Below are positions 34,066 to 44,796 of a DNA stretch of 64,000 bases, one piece after another. The stretch comes from Pseudopyrenochaeta lycopersici (lineage: Eukaryota > Ascomycota > Dothideomycetes > Pleosporales > Pseudopyrenochaetaceae): assembly GCA_003313425.1 (NCBI GenBank), contig NHZP01000039.1:124001-188000 (forward strand), written 5' to 3'. How positions within the stretch are numbered: the first letter of the stretch is position 1; every line of letters starts with the position of its first letter. The notes below the pieces were generated by a model. The model saw only the letters and a program-made list of their open reading frames with translations. It was not told the origin of the DNA and searched no databases. Position numbers and translations under genes: made by a program.

Positions 34066-34904
34066 GCGCTTTTTATGTGCTCAGGTATGTGTGGTCAGGA
34101 CGGAGGTATGCAAGGGTGGTGATTTGTCATTGCGATGTGCCCTACCGACTAAGACGAGAAGAGAGGTCTTTTCCCAGGGAGTTTGTCTTCCAGAGACATT
34201 GCTGCGGTGACACATCAACACATTCGGTGAGGATCGCCAAACACTCCGACCAGATCAAGATCAGATTACTATCACAGGTAAGAAATGCAAAAATCACGCT
34301 ACATTGTTTTGGTGCTAACAGCAAGTAGATTGGTGATCTTTCCATGGTTCAACCCTTCGAAAAAACCCTATTCTTGCCCTGGGGACGCTTCGAATTCGTA
34401 TTTACGTCTACTTGATTGGAAAGCTTCATTGAATCACATGAGTCAGACTGTACCACGATTGGGCCTTCTCAACACACCAGAAAGTCCCGGGAATGAGGAT
34501 TCTCGGCTCGATATTGTCGAATTCAAATAAAATGACTTGTTACCAATCCTCTGGGATCATGCAGGCCAGGTCATCACACCTTTCAAACACCGGTAACGAA
34601 TCTGCAATGTTTGCGAGGAATTTAGATGATCGCACAGTTGTCGTCACCGCCCTACAATATCTTGCAGGCGCCTCTCGAACCGTGGGTGAACACGGCACTT
34701 TTCCCAGATGTACTTTGTAAAGAGGAAGCGTTTTTACCAACATATCAAAAAGGACTCAAAAGGACCTCCAGGCACGACTTCCTCAGCATCATTTAGCAAA
34801 TTTGAGCCTCTTCCCGCTCCCACTACTTTTCGCACACAGCTAGTGCCTCACTTTGATTCGCTATATACCCCGGTTGTTTATTTTAACCAGCACATTCCTT
34901 TAAT
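34066..34904 (+). pseudogene. Possible degraded C-terminal part of the F-box gene, then exporter promoter
   Basis: About 840 bases. The first 460 bases carry protein-like fragments in two frames that could be the lost tail of the F-box gene upstream. The rest, about 370 bases before 34905, should hold the promoter and leader of the MFS exporter; a TATA-like TATATA lies at about 34862. Confidence 0.3.
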
Positions 34905-36959
34905 ATGCAGTCGTTCCCACAACCATCGACATCCTCCAGGCGGTCTTCATCCACTTGGCCGCGTCCCGAATCGGGGGCCAATTCTCCCACAAGCACTGCG
35001 GTGCAGTCGCCAGCTGTATCACGAACGCCCAGCCTACGTACACAGCGTTCCGAAGAGGATAGTGTCGGTGTAGATGGATACCTGAGCCATCATGCAAGGT
35101 CTGAATCATCTATTGAAACCATCGTACCAATCGCAGACATTGTGGATGGGAAGAATGACGACATTTTGCCGGAGACGTTCGATGGGAGGCCATCTAGGGA
35201 GCCAGAAACAGTGTCTTGTGCAGGACGCACAAAGCGACTCAGTCGCCTAACAATCCAACTCTCCATACCCTCGCAAACATTGTCGCAAAAGTGGACACGT
35301 GCAGAAGGCTTCTGGCGCTCGTTCATCGCAATATGCATCCCGCTTCTCCTTTCGGCACTCGAGGGCAGTGTCACAAATACCGCTTTACCCACCATCTCTG
35401 ATGCGCTCGATCTCGGCACCACGTTTGCATGGGTCGCTACCGCATTTTTGCTCGCCAGCACAATTTTTCAGCCTCTCTACAGCCAACTAGGCGATATGTG
35501 GGGAAGAAAGTATCCAATGATTCTCGCGGTTGTAGTGTTCGCAGTTGGAAGTGCAATATGCGGCGGAGCACAATCCGGTGCTGTTTTGATCTTTGGGAGG
35601 ATCGTCCAGGGCTTAGGCACTGGGGGTATTGATCTCTTTGCTGAGATGATTCTTTGCGACATTGTGCCGCTAAGGAAGCGTGGACGATACCTTGCGATCA
35701 AACACGTCGTTTTCGCTATTGGAACTACTCTAGGACCTCTACTCGGTGGTGTATTTGCAGAGCACGGCTGGCGATGGTGCTTCCTCGTGAACATCCCCGT
35801 GTGTGTAATGTCTATCGCTGTCATCTGGTTCTGGCTTCGGGTGGGTGGCGGCATCATGGCAGGCGACGTCAGGCTCAAGGACGAGCTCAAGAAGGTCGAC
35901 TATATTGGTTCTGGGCTGCTCACCTGTTCTGTTCTAATGCTCCTCGTTGCACTTAGTACAGGTGGCGCACCACAGCCATGGTCTCATCCTTTAGTCGTAA
36001 CGCCACTTGTTCTCGGACTATTGGGCTTCGTCGGCTTCGCCTTTTGGGAGCGCTCATCGTACTGCAAGCATCCTATCATGCCACCGCATGTGTTCTCAAA
36101 TCGCACTACGAATATTGCATTCACTCTAACGACCATCCACGGCTTCATCACGTATGGGTTCCAGTTTTATCTGCCTCCTTTCTTTCAAGCCGTCAAAGGT
36201 TCTTCACCTAGTCAATCTGGCCTCGAAGTCATGCCCACTACATTGGTCATCGTCATCCTAGCTGCAGTTGGCGGCCCATTACTCACATTTTGGGGAAAGT
36301 ATAAACCCATGCATATTGTTGGCTTCGCCGCCGTGACATTCGGTCTTGGACTCTGTGTCATGTTAGGCCCTAACACGCCGGTGGCAGCTTGGCTGTGCTT
36401 CCAGCTTATCACCGCCTCTGGACTCGGCATTGTTATCTCAACAATGCTTCCCGCGGTTCAAGTCAAACTCCCCGACTCACAGACTGGTGCTAGTGCGGGA
36501 TCTTGGGCCTTCCTACGGGGTACTGGCTCACTCTTCGGCGTGGCTATTCCCGGCGCGGTCTTCAACATCCGCTTCAACCAGCTTCTCCCGCTTGTTTCTT
36601 CCGCTACCGCCCGCTCACAGCTCCAGAATGGCCAAGCATACCAGCACGCTTCCGCAAACTTCACCAAATCGTTTGGCCCTGTCGTGAAGAATGAGATAGT
36701 CCAAACGTTCACTGGGTCGCTGAAGCGTGTTTGGATTGTTTTCGCGGTGTTGGCTGCTGTTGGCTTCCTCTTGACTTGGTGGGAGAAACAGCACAAAATG
36801 AGAGAGGACTTGGATACAGAGTATGGACTTAAGCCGCCCAAAAGCACGTTGACGACGCCATCAGTTTCATCAGCGCAGAGTATACTAGCCAAGGGGTGTG
36901 AAACACCTATGGTGGAATGTGAAGACCCTATGGAAGAGAAGGTGCATGCTATGGTTTGA
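34905..36959 (+). CDS. MFS multidrug exporter, DHA2 (14-span) type
   Basis: Intronless, 684 residues. Residues 1-135 form a long Ser/Thr/Pro-rich cytosolic tail. The transporter starts at about 140 (FIAICIPLLLSALEGSVTNT, the DHA2 first-span pattern). Motif A is QLGDMWGRKYPMI (about 195-207), and the antiporter motif C lies in TLGPLLGGVFAEHGWRWCF (about 280-298), followed by VNIPVC. About fourteen spans can be traced to the end, with a polar C-terminal tail. The family exports drugs, mycotoxins or siderophores in exchange for protons. No biosynthetic genes adjoin it, so a housekeeping detoxification role is as likely as a cluster role. The start is the first ATG and has a plausible leader. Confidence 0.88.
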   Translation: MQSFPQPSTSSRRSSSTWPRPESGANSPTSTAVQSPAVSRTPSLRTQRSEEDSVGVDGYLSHHARSESSIETIVPIADIVDGKNDDILPETFDGRPSREPETVSCAGRTKRLSRLTIQLSIPSQTLSQKWTRAEGFWRSFIAICIPLLLSALEGSVTNTALPTISDALDLGTTFAWVATAFLLASTIFQPLYSQLGDMWGRKYPMILAVVVFAVGSAICGGAQSGAVLIFGRIVQGLGTGGIDLFAEMILCDIVPLRKRGRYLAIKHVVFAIGTTLGPLLGGVFAEHGWRWCFLVNIPVCVMSIAVIWFWLRVGGGIMAGDVRLKDELKKVDYIGSGLLTCSVLMLLVALSTGGAPQPWSHPLVVTPLVLGLLGFVGFAFWERSSYCKHPIMPPHVFSNRTTNIAFTLTTIHGFITYGFQFYLPPFFQAVKGSSPSQSGLEVMPTTLVIVILAAVGGPLLTFWGKYKPMHIVGFAAVTFGLGLCVMLGPNTPVAAWLCFQLITASGLGIVISTMLPAVQVKLPDSQTGASAGSWAFLRGTGSLFGVAIPGAVFNIRFNQLLPLVSSATARSQLQNGQAYQHASANFTKSFGPVVKNEIVQTFTGSLKRVWIVFAVLAAVGFLLTWWEKQHKMREDLDTEYGLKPPKSTLTTPSVSSAQSILAKGCETPMVECEDPMEEKVHAMV

Positions 36960-37609
36960 AAATTAGACACCTATACCATTTCAAGAGGCGTACAGTTCGA
37001 TCTCTCCTAATGGTTCGCAATGTCTTGCTCCATATCTAGCAGGCAGGACCGCTTCACTTTGCTATGCATGATTTGATATCATGCTGCTTATTGGACTGAT
37101 AGATCCCCCGACAAGCTTTGTCACGAGTATGTGATACTTTGATAGAAATCATTGCTCCAATTACATTCGTTCCTGGGTCGTGAGTGCCCGGTTGAGAGAC
37201 AAGATAAATGTACTTTAGACTCAAGCGACTATAGCTCTCAATGTGCATCAGGTTTTCCTGGAGTGTAGAGCTAATTAAGTTGTGTAACTATTTAGCATAG
37301 AGTTTGCCCTTTTCACCATGGAAACCATATCATAGTGGCGCCTTTCTGTCTAGTTACTGAGAGCCTTCTCTTACTTTGCAATTGAGTCACTTCGCTGATA
37401 ATCCTGCCGTTCAAACTCTATTTGCTGTTTAAACTTGTAGAACACCTGAAAATAGGAGAGATTTCTGGGCAAGATGAAACCGCCTTTTGAAATGAGCTCA
37501 TTGGTATTGAGTCATCTTGGTCCGTGCGTATGTTGGTGAGACTGTGCCGCAACAGAAACGAGCTCCTTCACACGTGTGGACGGACGCATTCTCATCTATC
37601 CACATCGAG
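36960..37609. other. Intergenic region
   Basis: About 650 bases between the exporter and the ankyrin gene, A/T-richer than upstream. Nothing recognised. Confidence 0.45.
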
Positions 37610-39756
37610 ATGTCATTACTTTCTATACCAACTGAGATTTTACAAACTATCGTTGATCTAGTTGTTCATGACACAGACTTGACGGCCGCAATCGACTTTC
37701 GACTCATTTGTCGTAAGGCTATCGTCAGCAACTATGATCCGTTCTGACGCATAAGTAGGGATATTTGATACAATAGTGCAGAATGCTATCTATCGCTTGC
37801 CGAAGTCTGTTCTTATCCTCAAAAAATTGAGCCAGACCATGGTGGTCAAACTCATCCGGTCAAAAATGCTACGTGCCGACGCTGACAAGCATTTCTTGTG
37901 CTATACGATCAACCATACAGTGGACTATCTTGTCAAGAGTACCACCGATTCGGGACTGCGGGCGCGATATGTAGACATTCTAATTGAGGCAGCAATTAAG
38001 TCAACGTTTTATTAAGGGCTACTTGACTGCCTTATGGCAGAGGGACAGTGGCACATCTCGATCGCTGAGACCAAAGAAAATGCCTTTGTAGCAGCCATCG
38101 GAGCGGGTCAGCTACACATCATTCAAAAGCTTCTCAATAATGGTGTCAAACCTACAGTAGCTACCCCACTTTTTGGAGAGGCCCTTGCTATCGCAGCCGC
38201 TACAGGGTCTGTACAGATGGTTCAAATTCTCCTTGGCCGCTGGCCCTGGGATAACAACAACTACCTCCATGAATTACGCTATATACATGCTGTAGAAGCT
38301 GCGGCTGCCGCCGGCAATAGGGTCATACTTGATCTGTTGGTTGAACAGACAAGACCAATTGAGAAGTCTTTATACGATGATGCTATTATTCACACAGTCG
38401 GCATGAACCAAGACGCAATGGTAGATCTTTTGTTAAGTGGCCGGAGAGAAGAGTTAAACTCGGATATTCAGACGGCGTTCTGGTTACGTCTCATACGGAG
38501 CACAGTGAGGTTCAAACGGAACTGGCTCCTGCGTCGCATCTGTTCTCGATGCTTGTCGATCATCGGAGAGCGACCATTTGCTCAGGCAGTCGAAGACGCT
38601 TGTCAAAATAACGATTATAGCTCCTTAAAGATACTGATGTCAACTACTTCTGACTGCAAGCTAGAGCACTACAAAGGCGCTTTGTTCTGGGCCGCTTGGG
38701 CTGACAATAGGGATATATTAGGGTATCTCTTAAGCTTCTTCCAGCCAGATCGGCAAGCAATCATCGTTGCTCTTGCTGGTGCTGTGTCTGGAAAGCAATT
38801 TACACTTGTGTCCTATCTTCTAGGCGCCGCAGGTGTTCACATCGCCGATCAAGATACTCCAACGCGTTTTACTGATGCCATCCGCTTCATACTACCTGAA
38901 GCATTCTCGGAAGGGCTCGATCGTGCAACTGATGTTACGACATCAACCAGATTTTTATGGGAAGCAAGTATGTCTGGTAATCTTCGCGAGGCAGTGATCT
39001 TGTTTCATTCAACAAAGATTCGCTATCCAAATAATGACCTAAGATGCTTCTCGCGTGCATTTAACGCTGCAGCCAAGCACAACCATCCCGAAATACTCCT
39101 TTATCTTTGCGAGAATCGTTTTCCTTACTTGTTGACCCCTTGTGCGAGCTCAACGGCTGTGCTCCGAATTTTCATGGATTTTGGATGGGACGCCAATCAG
39201 TCAGATGTTGGCTCCCGATATCCTCGTCTTGGGTAAGAGCGCACCTAAGCACGAGCAGTCCCTAGGCTTAACATTGAATAGGGACTTTATCCGGGATGAA
39301 TATATTTCTCGCTGGCTCCTCGAAAATGGGGCTTCCGCTAGTGCAAGGGGAGATATGGATATCACGCCAACATCAGTGGCAATTGCGAGTGCACCTTTTC
39401 GAGTTATTAGATTGTTTCTCGAGCGCGGAAATGGCATAAATAGCGGCCAACTGCTCCATTTCGTCATCGACCGGGAAAACGAAGATATTCTTGGGGTGAT
39501 CGAACTTCTCCTTAACCTAGGTTGCCCTATCAATGGCAACTTTTTTCGAGACGACGCGCGATCATGGATGGAATGGGGCCTAGGGGAAGCTGGGACGCCT
39601 CTATTTGCTGCTATAAAAAGAGGGAGAGCTGATGCTGTTGAATATCTTCTTTCCAGGGGTGCTAATCCAGCGATTTCATCGAGCAGGGGCCGTACACCTC
39701 TCGAAGTCGCAGAGAGCACCAACAATATCAGCATTGTAAGAATGCTGAAGGGCTAA
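37610..39756 (+). pseudogene. F-box-like/ankyrin-repeat gene with one in-frame stop
   Basis: Three exons fit in phase: 37610-37712, 37759-39232 and 39282-39756. Intron 1 (46 bases, GTAAGG...AAGTAG, TTCTGAC branch) joins DFRLIC-R-IFDTIVQNAIYRL. Intron 2 (49 bases, GTAAGA...GAATAG) joins RYPRLGDFIRDEYISRW. The only defect is TAA at 38013-38015, between IKSTFY and GLLDCLMAEGQW, where the frame continues perfectly. The repaired frame would be about 683 residues. The start MSLLSIPTEILQTIVDLV is F-box-like; ankyrin units are clear at the end (GTPLFAAIKRGRADAVEYLL, GRTPLEVAESTNNISIVRML) and more divergent in the middle (EALAIAAATGSVQMVQILL). A CAA-to-TAA change is of the RIP type. An alternative weak 72-base intron (37971-38042) could skip the stop, so a working gene is not excluded. 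Confidence 0.7.
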
Positions 39757-42700
39757 CATGACTCGCAGGGTTGACTAAAATTTATTCATCATGTTAATAG
39801 AAGCGCCAAATCGATTTATTCTCTCAGACACATTCTTAGCCAATCAAGGTACATGTCGTGGGGTTTCTTCCTCTTAAAGTATTCATTCTCATTAAATCAT
39901 TTAAAAAAAATAAGGCAAGTCAGGCAGACTACGAAGGAGATCGATAGCAAACTTACATACTGATCCAATCTTACCGGACGAGTAAATATTTTAGGATACT
40001 GAAAAGCGTCCGCATATTCCACACGGGGCGAGTACTTTTTGGCTAGATTAAATCAATGGAAATAGTTACACACAAGCTAGAACTTTGCCCTAGGAGATAA
40101 AAGCCAAGAAACATGTGGCCGAGCAATTTTCTTATAGCGGCGAGTTAGACTACATTGATCGACGCATATAGCGCTCTTCCTAAGCAATACAGAGTCGATA
40201 TGAACGGACAGGATGTAAGTATTAATATGATGAGACTCAGAAGTGCAACCCATTAGACTGAGGTCTTAGTTCTTATTTTTACGTCGTTCATCGAATATCA
40301 TGTACTGTCTGGTTTGGCATGGCGGACATCGATATACGATAATTCAAGAACAGTCGTAGTGACGTTTGGGCTATGATACTGCATACAGAAATAGAGATAT
40401 TTACATGTCCGTGCAGAAGGAAAAAAAAGACGACAAGTTATCGTCCCGTGACTTCCAGGTTGTGAAATCTTAAAGCTGCAACTTACCCTTCCCCTACCTT
40501 CGACACTTAGCTAATACTAAATCCCAACCCCCACTTATCTCTGCTGCTACTCCTTCTCATTCAGTAAACGGTAATTCCGTGTTACCAACTGCCTTCCCAT
40601 GCTTCGCCAGTGAAAATGGCCATACCTGATCCTTTCGCCAAGACCCACGTGCAACCTTCTCCTTCCCTACTGGTCCGCCACCATGCCACTTCTCCACCTC
40701 ACTCCTTCGTTAAGCCCAGCCGGTAATGCGGCACTCATCCTAGTCACACCACACCCAAACCTCTTCACCAAGGTCTTTTGCTCCTCGGAAGCCTTCACAC
40801 CAAGCTGTTCGTGCAGTGCTTCGCCTTTTTGCCGCCCAGAAATGCCACGGAATAGCTAAGTCAAGGAGAAGGAATGCTATGAGATCTAGAGCGGATAGGG
40901 CTGATTCCTGCATTTCATGTACCCCGGATCTAGACCCTTGCTGGTGATCTAAACTTGTGGCGGCGGCTGGAGTATCCTTGCTGTGATCGGCTATGGTGAG
41001 GGATTAAGTGAGAAAGTGAAATGGTGCGAGCATCCAATCCAAGGTGTTGTGGATGACACTGAGCTCCCCCATTTTACTTTTTACATGGGCGTTTTTAGAT
41101 TCTTCCTTTTCAGCTGGAGTAATGTGGCAGTGGGTTCTGCGCTTTCCACTGAGACTGATCGTTGACTCATGCAGCGAAACGTATGGAATCGGTTCTTGCG
41201 ACCGATCATTCAAAGTGAGTGATTGATGAAAATGCTGATATTTTAACGACTGTTCTTCCTAATGTGTAGTTAATTTGTACCACATCCGTGCCTCCGGCAT
41301 TCTTGACCCCGGTATGCAGAACTGGCGCTATGTGCTCTCCACTTTATGACCGGGCTGGCGGGACATGAGAAGGGCAACCTCCAAAGCCCTATTTGAGTGG
41401 GAAGAAATTTGTGCTCGGGGAGATTTGGCGCAGTTCGCGGAAAGTTGACAGTCAATGCAATGGACGTATCAGGTGTCGTGGATGTAGCTCGTGCGTCCTG
41501 GTACAGTGCGGACTTCCTGAACAGAAACGTGCAGAGAACAAACACTACTGGAATTCAATGCAATGCTGGAACCCACTCCATGTCGCTTAATACGTAAATT
41601 CAGGATCGATATACTCCGCGGATCTTGCTACTATATGTCATCCAAAGTCATCAACTCCACTGATCTCCTGTGAGCCATCATGCCCACATTCATTCTCGCC
41701 GCCAGGAAACTTTGCTACTGCAGTCCAAATTCAGCCTCCTCGTCACTCAAAGGATCATCAGCTTGCCAGCCAACATGAGACCAAACCCACCTACCCCGTA
41801 TTCGACCTCGCCGACGTGAGGTAGATCAGTGGCCTCGACAGTTCCGGAAAGCCCCAGTGTCGCGAGAATTTCTCCGTAGATTATTCTTCTGAGAAGATCT
41901 AGCCCCCTCATCTCTGAATCCCATCACCACAGCGGCCTCGTCGGTTCACTCCACGGTTGATGTCTTATACGATTTTGATGCAGATGCTCTATTGTGTCTG
42001 AGAGGGTAATTTCTGCAGCTTAAAAAGTAGTTAGCTCAAATGAGCAGCCACTCGCAGCATGCCGAGCTATTGAGACCTCTCAAAGAGTGATGCTAATTAC
42101 TCACTCTAACCCCTGTCTTGATTGACTAAACGATGCCTAGAAGTGGTGCTCGCGCCCTCTGCTATACTGCGCGTGAACAAGGTCATGGTATTTGCGTTTT
42201 CTCATAGTCTCCAAGGTCTTTAACAAAATTTGATATGAAAGTGGGAGGTACTGGATGCCCATACATGTGAATCTGGTACTATGGGCCCATGGCTGACGAG
42301 GAATACGAGGTGATAGATAAGGCCGTCGGCCAAATTGGGTGCGTGAGGGGCTGTATCGTGTCGCAAAGTACTGTGCACTATGATGTGGGTGTGGTCATTT
42401 AAAGAGAAGGGTTGTTTACCAGTACGATGTCGTCGATACGTCTTCCTAATCTTTCGAAATAATTGGTACTAAACCAAATGCATTTCTACTGTTGTCGGCG
42501 TCGCCGTGCTGCTATCGGAAGTATGGAATAGGAAGGTGTGAGCGCAAGTCGCAGCAAGCTCGAACGGAGTCCACAGCAGCCCAGCCCCTTTTCATAGTCG
42601 TCCCCTTTCTAGTGACACTGCATGAAGTGCTACATCGATTTTTCTCATAATAGATCAATAGAGTATCCAGTCACAATGATTGGGAACGTGAATGAATCAT

Positions 42701-42909
42701 AGAGAGTATATTGTGAAAAGTATAGACTCTACCCCTCCATAGCCATCGCTCATATGTATTACCTATACAGTCTATTCCATGCCTGTGCTAAAGAGCGAAA
42801 CCGATGCTATAAAGAAAGAGGGTATCCCAAGAACCAATGTTTTGATAAGATTGAAGACCAAAGACCATGAACGAACGCTGACTCTACGCTCGTCGAAATG
42901 AAGTAACAT
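39757..42909. other. Long gene-free region
   Basis: 3.15 kb between the ankyrin gene and the phosphate permease 3' end. It has A/T-rich stretches and short frames only (the longest are about 60-90 codons). No RNA gene, transposon terminus or tandem array was recognised; a decayed gene cannot be excluded. Confidence 0.45.
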
Positions 42910-44796
42910 TTAACGGAAGTGAGGAGCGTTGAGAACAATGGCGCATGAGATACCGCCGATGGTACCAGCGATGGGGATAGTCATGATCCAGGAGAAGACG
43001 AGGAGACCAACTCGCTGCCAGTTAACGGCCTTGATGGTTCCATTGCAGAGACCGACACCGACGGTGGCACCAGTGATGCACATGGAGGTTGAGACGGGAA
43101 GCGAGTATTGCGAGAAGATGAGAACGGTGAGAGCGGCACCCATTTCCATAGAGCAACCTATATCATAATTAGCATTGGCGCGGAATTAGTCAAGTGTGCT
43201 TAAAACATACCTCTGCTAGGAGAGTGGTAGGTGATCTTGTTACCCATAACCTTCATAATATTGTATCCGTAGGTGATCAGACCGAGAGACAGAGTCGCAG
43301 AGAGAACAGCAAGCTGCCAGATAGGAACAGGCGCTTTGGAGGCAGCAGCGTTGCCAGTGTTCCAAGCAGAGTAGATGACAGCCCAAGGGCCGACAGCGTT
43401 TCCGATATCGTTGGCACCGTGAGCAAACGAAGCCGTGCAGGCAGTGAGAACCTGGACGAAAGAGTATGTGTGCTCAACTTCGTTGGAGTACTTCTTAGCA
43501 TGGCCGTAGACACGTTCCATTCGCTTGCCCTCGGGAGTGCCGTGGATACCAGTCTGGGCGGCGTGAATATCGTAGTTGATACCATAGAGAGCACCGACAA
43601 CGATCATAGCGGGAATACGCTTGAGAGTGATGACCATGTTCTTTTTCTCGTAGATCTCACCCGACTGAATCTTGTTCTCGTGAAGGTAGCGCATAGCCCA
43701 GCCGAGAGGGCCACGCTTGTTGCGGAGCTTAGCGTGGAATCGCTCCTGACCCTGAGCAACGAGTTCCTTGTAGCTGAGCTGACGGCTTTCGGCAACGACG
43801 GCGCCCTTCTCCGCATCGGAGCCAACGACACCGTTGTCGGAATCAGAGATAGACTCAGGCTTCAACTCCTCATCATGCTGGACGACAGCGTAATTAGGGA
43901 CAACGGCTGCCTCAGCACCCTCGGGGGCGGGGCGGCGGAAGAGCAGAGGTCCCATGAAAGTATGATACCAGCGGACGGTGTGATCACGCTTGACGACCTT
44001 GGCGTGCAGGTATGGAACGAAGAAGATGAAGGAAAGTAAGGCGAGGCCAACACCGCAGGAAACGGTGACAGTGGCGACGTACCACGCGGGCTTTTTGTTC
44101 AGTCCGAGGTTGGGCGATCCCTTGTAAACGATGGAGAGTGTGCAAATGGTACCAGCGATGAGGAAAAAAAATGGAGCGGTCCAGATGGCCCATGGAATGG
44201 GGTTCTTGCGAAGATGAACCGTGAGCTTGATCAGCATGAAAATGATGGCACCAAAGCAGGCAGAGGCAGCGGGAGCCATTCCGAGGCCAGCGAAAATAGC
44301 ACCTAGACCCTTGCCCTTGTTCCAACCCCACTGAACCTTTGAGGCACCGGCAACAGCGACACCGACACCAGCGACAGAGGAGATGAGCGAGTAGGACGAG
44401 GAAACGTGAGCCGAGTGCTTGGTGCACCACATGACCCAGATGGAGGCGCCAGCGAGAGCGCAAGTGAAGGCAAGCATTTGAACACCAGCGTTGCCCTTGA
44501 AAGCGCTGTTGGGAATAATGCCGTTCTTGATAGTATCGGCAGTGCGGGCACCGACAGTGATAGCACCAACCATCTCGAAGATGGTACCGAGAATCATGGC
44601 CTGGCGATAGGAGACGGAGCGGGACGATACAGAGGTAGCCCACGCGTTGGCAACATCGTCTAGAAATTTGTTAGCACTAATTGGCAAGGTATGGATGGTA
44701 GCAAGGTGACTTACTGGCACCGTTGTTGTAGGCATCAAGCATAGCAAAGAATGTGCCGATAGCGAAGACATAGTTGTACTGCTTGAGGCGTGCCAT
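42910..44796 (-). CDS. Phosphate-repressible Na+/phosphate permease, PiT family (PHO-4/PHO89-like)
   Basis: High-affinity sodium-dependent phosphate uptake at the plasma membrane in characterised homologues. Exons 44796-44715, 44659-43211 and 43157-42910 give 592 residues; introns are 55 and 53 bases. The first join rebuilds the PiT signature as NNGANDVANAWATSVSSRSV (about residues 24-43). The matching C-terminal repeat SFAHGANDIGNAVGPWA lies in exon 2. The last exon gives MEMGAALTVLIFSQYSLPVS and ends NAPHFR. Hydrophobic spans flank a long polar loop in the middle (about 290-390). In Neurospora the orthologue is under NUC-1 control; CACGTT-like sites occur upstream at about 45,074 and 45,396, which is weak evidence. 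Confidence 0.94.

Noticed and set aside
38000..38040. 41-base intron candidate removing the stop in the ankyrin gene
   Set aside because: Weak donor (GTCAAC), and its length shifts the frame away from the clearly coding downstream phase.
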